Both the position numbers and the translations under genes were made by a program. A stretch of DNA of 24,950 nucleotides, taken from an uncultured Pseudomonadota bacterium (GTDB taxonomy: Bacteria > Pseudomonadota > Alphaproteobacteria > Rs-D84). Below, piece after piece: positions 13,660 to 22,130 of the stretch. The DNA is taken from the NCBI GenBank assembly GCA_900313285.1, contig OMQP01000005.1, positions 1-24,950 on the forward strand. Direction: 5' to 3'. Each line of letters starts with the position of its first letter. The first letter of the stretch is position 1. The notes below the pieces were generated by a model. The model was not told the DNA's origin and did no database searches. It saw nothing but the letters and a program-made list of their open reading frames with translations.

Positions 13660-16545
13660 ATGAAAAGGATAATACTGTTTTTTGCTGTATGCCTTGGTTT
13701 GTCTGTGTCCCAGACGACATTTGCTGACGATGCAGAAACTGTTCGTGCTGCATCAAAACGCACATCTGGAACAACAATTACGACGAATACAAATTCAAAT
13801 CGTTCTGTGGCATCAAACACAAAAAGAACAGAATCCAACCAAAGTAAAAACTCTAGAACGGCTGTAACACCGATACAGCAACGTAATGTCACTGGTCGTA
13901 CACCTGTGGCATCACAACAAAATATAAAAACACGTACTGCTGTTCAACAACCAAAAGCAGAGAACAAACAGATATCAAATCGCCAAATTTCAATTAAATC
14001 GCGCGGTGCTGTAAACCGTACAATTGAAACGCGCAAAAATGAAACAGTTACGAAAAATTCGGCCCGTTCCGCAACAACAAAAAAGACAAAACACACTGCA
14101 CGCGCAGCAGAATTAAACAGTGAAAAAATAGAAAATATAAAATCTAAAAATTATTCAAAATGCAAAACTGTATATTTTGAATGCATGGATGAATTTTGCG
14201 CAAACAAAGATACCAATTTACGCAGATGTGCATGTTCATCACGAATTCATGAATTTGATAACATCAAAAAACAGTTGAGTGACGCTGAAGATAAAATGTC
14301 AGATTTCAACCAGCGTCTGTTAACGGTCAGTCTCGAAAAAGAAGATGCAGCTGCAATCAACGTTGCCAGCGAAGGAGAATTAGCTTTTCAAACGAAAGAC
14401 CGTTCGGAATCTGAAAAATTATTACAAAAGATAACCAACACACTTAACAATTCTGGCGACTCAAGATTGAACAATGATTTGTCTGCAATATCTTTATCTT
14501 TGGATATGGATACCGCATGGGACAGCATTGATTCAATGGGCGGAATTTCAACCAGCGCAAAAGAAGGATTAGAATTGTACAATGCCGCCAGTCCTGTATG
14601 CATTGAAATGGCACAAGAAGTTTGTTCAGAAGAAGAATTAAATATCGCCCAGGGCAGTTATAAACTGACAATCCAACAAGATTGTAATACCGTTGCAAAA
14701 TCATACGAAACCCTTTACAACCAGGCACAAGCCAAGATTCATGAAAGTGGTGCCTTGTTAGATATGTCACGTTTGAATATTTATCAACAAAGAAATTCTG
14801 ATGATATCCTGACATGTAAAAAGAAAATTTTGACACAATTATCTGATGCATCCGTATGCGGTGAGAATCTGTATAAATGTCTTGATACCACCGGCCAATA
14901 CATAAACCCATCTACTGGTAAAGCAGTGTTAACAACCGAATTATACAATTTGTCTTCGTTGATAAAAGAACCAACGGGGGATGAAAAATGGTCAAAAGTC
15001 ACTCAAAATGAAAAATTTGTTAATTTCTTGAATTCTAAAAAAGAATTTTTGGAACCAGCAATTGAACAATGTCAGGATATTGCTGATTTAGTATGGAAAG
15101 ATTTCTTGGACGATGCTTTGTCTCAAATAAAACTAGCGCAAAAAGCCAAGATGGAAGAAATCCGTCAAAGTTGCACAACTTTGATTACAGAATGCAAATC
15201 CGCTTCGTTATCAGATTTGTCTGAATTTGATGCGCGTGCACTATCAACATTCAGCGTAATAGCAGATACAACTTCAAATTCCATGTGTAAAAACATAGAA
15301 ACGTCTTGTATAGCACTGATGGATGATATAGATTCTTCAGGTCTATGGAAAACAGGTATTGCAGGTATAAGCACAGATATATCATATGATAATATACTCG
15401 AAACATGTACACAAATTGGTCGCGATTGCATAGTACAACAATGTAATGGTACGTCTGGGAATTTCGCATTATGCAAAAAAACTACTGATAATAAACGTGC
15501 GGATATATTGTCACGTAACGCATGTTGGAACGACGTGTATAATTGTGTAAAACAGGCAGATAACATAGATAACATGACGACGGGTATTTTATCTGGTCGC
15601 GAAAATTATTATAAATCATTATATGCATTCACCGAACCTGCTACATACAGCGATGTACCTGACTTTTGTGGTGAAAATGATAAAGCTTGTTTAATCACAG
15701 AACAGATTTGGGGTAATTGCGAATATAACCCAAAAGAATATGATATTACAACCAATAGCCAATTGGATCAGTATAAAACACACAATAAAATATTATTACC
15801 AACAAACGGATCCACGTTATTGTCTTGGTTGGCAACGAATACGTCATCTTCTGATGCCAACGACAGCTGTAATGCACGTGGTTGTCCAATTAATTATCAT
15901 ATGAACGAAAACGGTCAATGCACAGAAATTATGGCAGATTGCGTTACAACAACAGACCATGACACATGCGTAACAAATAACAATCAAATCATAAATGTAA
16001 CATCAGGTGTAACAAATTATTGTGAAAGTGGCGTTTTGGATGTATTTGGTAATTGTTGTGCAAATAACACTGAAAAATCAGATGATGGAATTTGTGTACC
16101 ATCAGAATACAAATCTTCATTCTTACAAACAATCACATGTGATGGCACAGAATCTAATGATCCAGACGGTAAATATTTATGTCCAACTACCTTAACAAGT
16201 ACCACAAAACGTAAAATATCGGTATATTGTGCATATGATCCTAACGGTAATAATCAAACAAGTTCAGCAACACCTGGTTTGACCTACATAGATTCTGGGG
16301 ACCTCGAATTCCATTGCAATGCAGGTTTCTGGTTACTAATCGACCAACATGGAAATTATTTTAATATCCAAGACCAGACCAGTGGTGATGGCTTCAAAAA
16401 GGTTAACATGAGTTATAATACGTCTAGTACAAACACATGCAAATATGAATATACAAATTCTACAGGATGGAAATTTTCAGGTAATGATTGTTCAGGTGTT
16501 ACGACACCGATTCCACAAGATAATGAATTTTTGATTAGTTATTGA
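13660..16545 (+). CDS. Large secreted Cys-rich protein with low-complexity N-terminus, function unknown
   Basis: A 961-residue protein with a signal peptide of about 22 residues (MKRIILFFAVCLGLS, cleavage after TFA). Residues ~23-150 are disordered and rich in Thr, Asn, Gln, Arg and Lys. A compact Cys motif follows (C168, C175, C180, C190, C192; KCKTVYFECMDEFC), then a helical, coiled-coil-like stretch (~195-260). Many spaced Cys run through the remainder (CKSA, CNARGCPINYH, GNCCANN, CTEIMADC), suggesting several disulphide-bonded segments. No membrane anchor or barrel end is visible. AAGGA abuts the ATG, so the ribosome site is oddly close. The stop is eight bases from the stop of pth on the other strand. 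I recognise no family; an extracellular structural or adhesive role is a guess. Confidence 0.8.
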   Translation: MKRIILFFAVCLGLSVSQTTFADDAETVRAASKRTSGTTITTNTNSNRSVASNTKRTESNQSKNSRTAVTPIQQRNVTGRTPVASQQNIKTRTAVQQPKAENKQISNRQISIKSRGAVNRTIETRKNETVTKNSARSATTKKTKHTARAAELNSEKIENIKSKNYSKCKTVYFECMDEFCANKDTNLRRCACSSRIHEFDNIKKQLSDAEDKMSDFNQRLLTVSLEKEDAAAINVASEGELAFQTKDRSESEKLLQKITNTLNNSGDSRLNNDLSAISLSLDMDTAWDSIDSMGGISTSAKEGLELYNAASPVCIEMAQEVCSEEELNIAQGSYKLTIQQDCNTVAKSYETLYNQAQAKIHESGALLDMSRLNIYQQRNSDDILTCKKKILTQLSDASVCGENLYKCLDTTGQYINPSTGKAVLTTELYNLSSLIKEPTGDEKWSKVTQNEKFVNFLNSKKEFLEPAIEQCQDIADLVWKDFLDDALSQIKLAQKAKMEEIRQSCTTLITECKSASLSDLSEFDARALSTFSVIADTTSNSMCKNIETSCIALMDDIDSSGLWKTGIAGISTDISYDNILETCTQIGRDCIVQQCNGTSGNFALCKKTTDNKRADILSRNACWNDVYNCVKQADNIDNMTTGILSGRENYYKSLYAFTEPATYSDVPDFCGENDKACLITEQIWGNCEYNPKEYDITTNSQLDQYKTHNKILLPTNGSTLLSWLATNTSSSDANDSCNARGCPINYHMNENGQCTEIMADCVTTTDHDTCVTNNNQIINVTSGVTNYCESGVLDVFGNCCANNTEKSDDGICVPSEYKSSFLQTITCDGTESNDPDGKYLCPTTLTSTTKRKISVYCAYDPNGNNQTSSATPGLTYIDSGDLEFHCNAGFWLLIDQHGNYFNIQDQTSGDGFKKVNMSYNTSSTNTCKYEYTNSTGWKFSGNDCSGVTTPIPQDNEFLISY

Positions 16546-16553
16546 CCAATAAA

Positions 16554-17072
16554 TTAAATAGAAATTGATTTAATAACCGATTTAATTTGTTTCAATTGTT
16601 CCGAATCGAATTTACCCAAAACCCAATCTATTGGATCTATTGGACTTTCAAAATCTCTTGGATGTCCAATACCGATTCGAATTCTTTTATATTCTGGTCC
16701 AATCGCGTTATCTATAGATTTGATTCCATTATGACCGGCACTGCCCCCGCCCGTTTTTTCGCGCATTGTGCCAACTTTTAAATCCATATCATCATGTATG
16801 ACAATAACATTTTCAATTGGTATTTTATAGAAAGCCATTAATGGCCCAACCGCTTCACCACTGTTGTTCATAAATGTTTGTGGTTTGACAAGGATAACTT
16901 TATGTCCGTTAATTTCTGTGCGTGTTGTTAAGGCGTTTTTTTCTTTCTTCCACACCGAATCGTTTGGTGCCAAAGCATCAACCGCCATAAAACCAACATT
17001 ATGACGAGTACGTGAATATTCAGTTCCTGGATTACCCAAACCGACAATTAAAACAGGTTTATTTTCTTGCAT
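16554..17072 (-). CDS. pth: Peptidyl-tRNA hydrolase
   Basis: Cytoplasmic enzyme that frees tRNA from dropped-off peptidyl-tRNA. The 172 residues show the family motifs: VGLGNPGTEY at the N-terminus, catalytic His in TRHNVGF (H24), KPQTFMNNSG, HDDMDL (D94-D95) and GGGSAGHNGIKS with N115. The protein is about 20 residues shorter than E. coli Pth, ending soon after the VLGKF segment without a long C-terminal extension. Start ATG at 17072 has AAAGGGTG upstream. It diverges from the OmpX/Opa-like gene across 47 bases that must hold both promoters. No ribosomal L25 gene, a frequent partner, is present here. Confidence 0.96.
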   Translation of the reverse strand: MQENKPVLIVGLGNPGTEYSRTRHNVGFMAVDALAPNDSVWKKEKNALTTRTEINGHKVILVKPQTFMNNSGEAVGPLMAFYKIPIENVIVIHDDMDLKVGTMREKTGGGSAGHNGIKSIDNAIGPEYKRIRIGIGHPRDFESPIDPIDWVLGKFDSEQLKQIKSVIKSISI

Positions 17073-17099
17073 GTCACACCCTTTCGTTTATACTATAAT
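17071..17099 (+). promoter_or_regulatory. Promoter of the small barrel gene (and polA)
   Basis: ATGTCA (17071-17076), 17-base spacer and perfect TATAAT (17094-17099), with AAAGGAG close downstream. The -35 overlaps the pth start codon on the other strand. Confidence 0.5.
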
Positions 17100-17119
17100 A
17101 TCATATAAAGGAGAAAAAT

Positions 17120-17692
17120 ATGAAAATAAATTCAATATCTTTAATTTCTATCATATCAACTTTAACATGTGCATCTGCTGCTAACGCTGCTGTGCTGGCT
17201 GATTTCTATATTGGGGGCATGGTTGGCGCAGGCGGACAAACATTGTTGGCCAATCATGAAAACAAAACAGATACATCAACTATATTTGGTGCTGTTGCTG
17301 GTATGGATTTGCCTGTATTCCGTATCGAAGGTGAATATGATTATTTTGATTCAAAAGATTTAAACACAAATGCAGCGATGGTTAACGTTTATGCAAAAAT
17401 GCCTTCTACTGTAATTTTGCCTTATATTGGCGCAGGTGTTGGTATGATGTTCGGTGGTGAACAAACATTTACAGATAAAACAACCGGCATAAAAACAGAA
17501 CAAAAAATTGATTCAACTGCCGCATACCAGGCAATGTTGGGTGCAACAATCGACATTTTGAAATTACCATTAAAATTCGATATCGAAGGACGCGTTTTGT
17601 ACGCACCAGATATTTACACAATTACAGCTACAGATACTTCGCCTGACATGTTGCAATATAATGTTCGTGTAAAAATGCGCTATATCTTCTAA
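17120..17692 (+). CDS. Small outer-membrane beta-barrel protein (OmpX/Opa-like)
   Basis: A 190-residue protein with a signal peptide of about 23 residues (MKINSISLISII ... ANA). About eight amphipathic strands follow, with Gly-rich turns (DFYIGGMVGAGG, FRIEGEYDYFDS, LPYIGAGVGMMFGG, LKFDIEGRVLYAP). The protein ends YNVRVKMRYIF, the terminal Phe being the usual recognition signal for barrel assembly. Size and layout fit the eight-stranded OmpX/Opa/surface-antigen barrels. AAAGGAG lies eight bases before the ATG. It stops eight bases before polA, so the two are probably cotranscribed, which is an unusual pairing. Confidence 0.8.
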   Translation: MKINSISLISIISTLTCASAANAAVLADFYIGGMVGAGGQTLLANHENKTDTSTIFGAVAGMDLPVFRIEGEYDYFDSKDLNTNAAMVNVYAKMPSTVILPYIGAGVGMMFGGEQTFTDKTTGIKTEQKIDSTAAYQAMLGATIDILKLPLKFDIEGRVLYAPDIYTITATDTSPDMLQYNVRVKMRYIF

Positions 17693-17700
17693 GGTAACAA

Positions 17701-20475
17701 ATGCTAACTTTAATTGACGGAAACTCTTTGGTATTTCGGGCATATTACGGGGTTCATGGAAATTTAACCCGTTCTGATAATATGCCAATTGGTGCAGTAT
17801 ATGGTTTTTTTAATATGATTTTACCATTATTGGCCACTGCAAAACCAAACGATTCGTTTGTATGTGTTTTTGACGCATCACGAATCAGTTTCCGTCAAGA
17901 TATATATCCACAATACAAAGCCAACCGATCTGAAACACCCGCAGATTTATTGGTTCAATCTGAACTGATACGAATCGGCGTTCATGAAATGGGCGTACCT
18001 GTATTGTGTATCCCAGGTGTTGAAGCAGATGATGTTATTGCAACATTGGCAACACAAAATTGCAGTATTGTTGATGCGACACGTATCATCACTGGCGACA
18101 AAGATTTAATGCAATTGGTTTCCGATTGCGTTTTTCTTTATGACGGGATGAAAGACAAAGAAATACGCGAAGCCCAGGTCTTTGAAAAATTCAATGTAAA
18201 ACCATCCCAGGTTATTGATGTCCAATCTTTAATGGGCGATACTTCTGACAATGTTCCTGGTGTTCCTGGCATTGGGCCTAAAAAGGCAGCCGAACTTATC
18301 AACGAATTTAATTCACTAGATAATTTATATGCAAATCTGGATTCTGTTAAAAATGAACGCATTCGCAATTTATTAAAAGAAAATCAGGAAAAAGCATATA
18401 TTTCAAAACAGTTGGTCACATTAAAACGTGATGTTAATTTGGACGGACTTGAAATACAACCGTTTTGTTTCAATAAAAAGGCGGCCCTGGATTTTGTTCA
18501 AAATAAAATTGAAAGCAAATCTTTGTTTGCAAAAATAGAAAAATTGTTTCCTGGCGACATACAAACATGTACACCGAATATAACAGAATATGAAAAATCT
18601 ATATGCCCTGTTGTTAACATTCCAAACACAACTATATCCACAACAAGCACATTAAATGAAATGGATATAGTGACAATTTCAACAGAAAAACAATTAGATG
18701 AATTTTTATCACATGTCACAAATGTCATCGCTTTTGACACAGAAACGACTGGATTAAACCAGATTACTGATAAAATTGTTGGTATATCATTGGCATATGA
18801 TGATACACATGGTGCCTATATTCCAATTCGTCATATAATAAAATCTATGGATTTGTTTGGAGCTGATACGGTGGTACCAGACCAATTAAAAATCGAGACA
18901 GTTTATAAAAAATTATGGCCAATATTTACAAACCCAAACATTGTTAAAGTGGCTCATAATCTTAAATACGATTTACATATTTTAGGCAATGAAGGATGGA
19001 ATATTACAGAAATAACGCCTGTTGATGATACCATGTTACTGTCTTATGCTTTACATGGAACATTACATGGACACGGTTTAGATGAATTGGCAGAAAAATA
19101 TCTGGGACATATAGATATTAAATTCGAAGATTTATTTGATGCAAAAACAAAAGATACTGACAGACATTTTGAAACATTGCCGATAGATATCGCAACAAAA
19201 TATTCTGGTGAAGATTCTGTCGTTTGTATGGCTTTATACAATTTGATGCGTCCACAATTGAATGCCAACGAAAAATTACGTGAATTATACGATACTTGTG
19301 ATTTACCACTGTGCCCTATTTTGTGTGTAATGGAAAAAAATGGTGTTTGTGTAAACCGCGACAAATTGAACCAATTATCAAACGTTTTTCATGAACAACT
19401 GACTAAATTAGAAACAGAAATTTATGATTTAGCTGGTCATGAATTTAACGTAGGCAGTCCAAAACAATTGGCAACCATATTATTTGATGAATTACATTTA
19501 TATGCTGGCAAAAAAAGATCAACGGATGCTGACGCATTAAATGATTTAATCGAATCTCATCCGATAATTGAAAAAATATTAAATTGGCGTTCAATCGCAA
19601 AACTGGCGGGTACATATGCGGACGCTCTGCCACACCAGATTGCGTTGGATGGTCGTATTCATACAACATATTTACAAACCAGCACAAATACTGGGCGTTT
19701 ATCCAGCCGTAATCCAAATTTACAAAACATTCCTATAAAAACTGAATTGGGTGAAGAAATCCGTAGATGTTTTGTTGCCACACCTGGCAAAAATTTAATT
19801 GCGGTTGACTATTCCCAAATTCAATTGAGATTATTGGCAGACGTTGCAAATGTGACTATGTTCAAGGAAACTTTTAATGCCGGATTGGACATTCACGAAC
19901 AAACTGCACGCAAAGTATTTAACATTCCGCAATCATCAGTTGTTCCAAAAGATTTAAGACGCGCTGCAAAAACAATAAACTTTTCCATTATTTATGGCAT
20001 ATCGGCATTTGGTTTGGCTAACCAATTAAATATTACACGCGATGCTGCTAAAAAAATTATAGATTCATATATGGCTGGATTGCCAGAAATAAAAGAATAT
20101 ATCGATTACATAACGCAATTTGCTTTTGATAATCATTGTGTTTATACACCATGGGGACGCCGCATAGAAATTCCAGAAGCAACCAACCCACGTATGCGCG
20201 GATATGTAGCCCGTGCAGCAATAAATGCGCCTATTCAGGGATTCGAAGCGGATATTGTGCGTCGTGCGATGGTAAATGTTTACAATAAAATAGTTGTTCC
20301 AAACAGCGATAAAATTAAAATGATTCTTCAGGTTCACGATGAAATTATATTTGAATGTGACGAAGCTGTTTCACAACATTTTGCAGATTTGATTAAAGAC
20401 GAAATGGAAAATGTCACAAAATTATCGGTACCCCTGATTGCCGAAGCCATCGTTTCACCAATTTGGGATAAATAA
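17701..20475 (+). CDS. polA: DNA polymerase I
   Basis: A 924-residue cytoplasmic repair and Okazaki-fragment polymerase with all three domains. The 5'-3' nuclease is N-terminal (LTLIDGNSLVFRAYY; GVEADDVIATL; TGDKDLMQLV; LMGDTSDNVPGVPGIGPK). The 3'-5' proofreading domain has an intact DTE (346-348) in AFDTETTGLN. The polymerase domain has motif A VDYSQIQLR (D703), the O-helix with R753, K757, F761 and Y765 matching E. coli R754, K758, F762 and Y766, and motif C VHDE (878-881). Phe at the F762 position predicts normal discrimination against dideoxynucleotides. The ATG at 17701 has AAGG upstream, eight bases after the barrel gene. A strong terminator follows. Confidence 0.98.
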   Translation: MLTLIDGNSLVFRAYYGVHGNLTRSDNMPIGAVYGFFNMILPLLATAKPNDSFVCVFDASRISFRQDIYPQYKANRSETPADLLVQSELIRIGVHEMGVPVLCIPGVEADDVIATLATQNCSIVDATRIITGDKDLMQLVSDCVFLYDGMKDKEIREAQVFEKFNVKPSQVIDVQSLMGDTSDNVPGVPGIGPKKAAELINEFNSLDNLYANLDSVKNERIRNLLKENQEKAYISKQLVTLKRDVNLDGLEIQPFCFNKKAALDFVQNKIESKSLFAKIEKLFPGDIQTCTPNITEYEKSICPVVNIPNTTISTTSTLNEMDIVTISTEKQLDEFLSHVTNVIAFDTETTGLNQITDKIVGISLAYDDTHGAYIPIRHIIKSMDLFGADTVVPDQLKIETVYKKLWPIFTNPNIVKVAHNLKYDLHILGNEGWNITEITPVDDTMLLSYALHGTLHGHGLDELAEKYLGHIDIKFEDLFDAKTKDTDRHFETLPIDIATKYSGEDSVVCMALYNLMRPQLNANEKLRELYDTCDLPLCPILCVMEKNGVCVNRDKLNQLSNVFHEQLTKLETEIYDLAGHEFNVGSPKQLATILFDELHLYAGKKRSTDADALNDLIESHPIIEKILNWRSIAKLAGTYADALPHQIALDGRIHTTYLQTSTNTGRLSSRNPNLQNIPIKTELGEEIRRCFVATPGKNLIAVDYSQIQLRLLADVANVTMFKETFNAGLDIHEQTARKVFNIPQSSVVPKDLRRAAKTINFSIIYGISAFGLANQLNITRDAAKKIIDSYMAGLPEIKEYIDYITQFAFDNHCVYTPWGRRIEIPEATNPRMRGYVARAAINAPIQGFEADIVRRAMVNVYNKIVVPNSDKIKMILQVHDEIIFECDEAVSQHFADLIKDEMENVTKLSVPLIAEAIVSPIWDK

Positions 20476-20485
20476 ACAAAACAAA

Positions 20486-20515
20486 AAAACACCGTCGTTT
20501 GACGGTGTTTTTTTT
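20486..20515 (+). terminator. Bidirectional terminator between polA and the DsbA-like gene
   Basis: AAAACACCGTC (20486-20496), loop GTTT, GACGGTGTTTT (20501-20511), with T runs on both strands. It serves polA rightward and the DsbA-like gene leftward. Confidence 0.9.
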
Positions 20516-20527
20516 CGATATCAATGA

Positions 20528-21349
20528 TTATTTCAAAGCATCTACGATTTGTGCATATGGAATTGCGCCAGGGAACGCACGATCATTAATGATCAAATAT
20601 GGTGTTCCGCTGATTTCAAAACGTTGTGCCAATTCACGAACATTTTGCAATTCTGCTTTCACAATGTCGCCTTCCATATCTTTTTCCAATTGCTTTGTAT
20701 CAAGGCCAGCTTCTTTAGCCAACTTCATAACACTTGCATGGATTCTTTCAGGCAACTTTGCTTGATCTTTCATATCATCTTGTGTGTAGTATTCTTTGTC
20801 CATCAACAATTTATCCAAAGCTGCAGCTTTTGCATTGTCTTGGATTTTAGCAGCGATAACTGCTTTTGCTGGTGCATCAGATAATGCGCCATGGATAGAG
20901 AAGTTTTTCAACACAATACGAACGTCATCACGTTCTGCCATAACACGTGCCAATTCAGCATGAACACGACGGCAATATGGGCAAGAATAATCAGACCACA
21001 AGAAAATTGTATTTTTTGCGTCTACATTACCTGCGATTGGTGCATGTCCAATCATGTCGTTCAAATGGTTTTTAACATATTTACGAACTTCTTTATTTTT
21101 AACTTTTTCTTGTTGTGCCTGCATGTTTTGTACCATTTCTTGCAAAATTGCAGGATTTGTATGTACTAAATATACAGGTGTCCACAAACGGCATACAGAA
21201 CCAGCAATCAAAATAATTGCGATTACATTGATACCTTTGTGCATGATGATATCCATAACAGAAGCTTTCTTATTGTCGTGTTTGACCAATTTATAACCAA
21301 ACATGTACAAAGCGATAGCCAAAATCAGGATTAAGATTGTCCAAATCAT
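20528..21349 (-). CDS. Membrane-anchored DsbA-like thiol-disulphide oxidoreductase
   Basis: A 273-residue protein. I chose the ATG at 21349 (MIWTILIL) because AAGGAG lies six bases upstream; the frame stays open to 21418 but that part has no ribosome site. There are two hydrophobic helices, ~1-18 and ~40-62. A helical linker (~65-100) precedes a thioredoxin-fold domain with the active site CPYC (123-126, in SDYSCPYCRR) and cis-Pro GTPYLI (P250). The domain resembles the DsbA/BdbD (Thioredoxin_4) group. It should introduce or shuffle disulphides in exported proteins, of which this window encodes two Cys-rich examples. With two helices both ends of the membrane unit face the periplasm, unlike a simple signal anchor. 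Confidence 0.88.
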   Translation of the reverse strand: MIWTILILILAIALYMFGYKLVKHDNKKASVMDIIMHKGINVIAIILIAGSVCRLWTPVYLVHTNPAILQEMVQNMQAQQEKVKNKEVRKYVKNHLNDMIGHAPIAGNVDAKNTIFLWSDYSCPYCRRVHAELARVMAERDDVRIVLKNFSIHGALSDAPAKAVIAAKIQDNAKAAALDKLLMDKEYYTQDDMKDQAKLPERIHASVMKLAKEAGLDTKQLEKDMEGDIVKAELQNVRELAQRFEISGTPYLIINDRAFPGAIPYAQIVDALK

Positions 21350-21378
21350 AGTTTTCTCCTTTGTTGTTGAACAAGAAA

Positions 21379-21407
21379 ATCTTAGAAAAAAAAACATAAA
21401 TGTGCAA
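21379..21407 (-). promoter_or_regulatory. Candidate promoter of the DsbA-like gene
   Basis: Minus strand: TTGCAC as -35 (about 21402-21407), 17-base T-rich spacer, -10 TAAGAT (21379-21384). The T run plus TCTAAGAT is identical over 13 bases to the promoter region of the Cys-rich protein gene (2269-2281). Confidence 0.4.
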
Positions 21408-21423
21408 CAAAAAAACACACAAA

Positions 21424-22071
21424 TTAAAATATTTTTCTTATGTTCGGCATATCTACACCCTGGATATCACAAATACCCGAAATAAAACGTCTTGTGACAT
21501 TTAATGATAATGGTAATTTGTACAATTTATCAACATATGGTGCACCACAATCAGCACAAACTGCGCGTCCAGTTTTTGGGGACAAATAACACAAATTTTC
21601 GGTCTTTTGACATCCCGAACATTTACTTAAATCCAACGCATAACCCAAATCACGCAAGAAAGAAATTTCCCATTCAAGATATACATCATATGGGTTTTGT
21701 GAACCGACCATATCTTGCAATAATTTTACGGTAGAATCATATAATGTTTCATACGATTCGCGTTCTGGTATCAAAGTATAAATTAACGCAAATGCGGCGT
21801 TCATACATTTCAATGCATCTGTATTTAAAAGAATTGGCGCAGACAAATTTTTTTCGCTTTCAAAATGGAACACACCTAATTGTGAATCAAGCCGGGCAGT
21901 CCATGAAACATTTCCCATTTGACCAATAAGAGGTCTGTTTTTTTTCGCGACCGCCCCACCCCGCAACATGCCAACTAAAACGCCGTTATCGCGTGTGAAA
22001 ATATGAGCAACACAATCGCGTTCAGAAAACGCACGTATATTTATTAAAATACCAGTTGTTTCAATTTGCAT
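21424..22071 (-). CDS. recO: DNA repair protein RecO
   Basis: A 215-residue RecF-pathway mediator that helps load RecA onto SSB-coated DNA. The N-terminal OB fold begins MQIETTGILINIRAFSERD and contains the typical GVLVGMLRGG strand. A helical middle follows, with the C-terminal zinc site C151-x2-C154 ... C172-x2-C175 (CSGC and CADC). The protein is slightly shorter than E. coli RecO (242), losing part of the last helices. The ATG at 22071 has no clear ribosome site; a TATAAT at 22078-22083 lies so close that the mRNA may be nearly leaderless. Confidence 0.93.
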   Translation of the reverse strand: MQIETTGILINIRAFSERDCVAHIFTRDNGVLVGMLRGGAVAKKNRPLIGQMGNVSWTARLDSQLGVFHFESEKNLSAPILLNTDALKCMNAAFALIYTLIPERESYETLYDSTVKLLQDMVGSQNPYDVYLEWEISFLRDLGYALDLSKCSGCQKTENLCYLSPKTGRAVCADCGAPYVDKLYKLPLSLNVTRRFISGICDIQGVDMPNIRKIF

Positions 22072-22112
22072 ATCTTTATTATATATAAAAGAAAAATTTT
22101 ATAAATAAAAAA

Positions 22113-22126
22113 CGCCCGAACGGGCG
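22113..22126 (-). terminator. Terminator of the PpiD-like gene
   Basis: CGCCC-GAAC-GGGCG hairpin followed on the minus strand by six T. It stands just past the PpiD-like stop and about 40 bases before the recO start. Confidence 0.8.
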
Positions 22127-22130
22127 ATTT

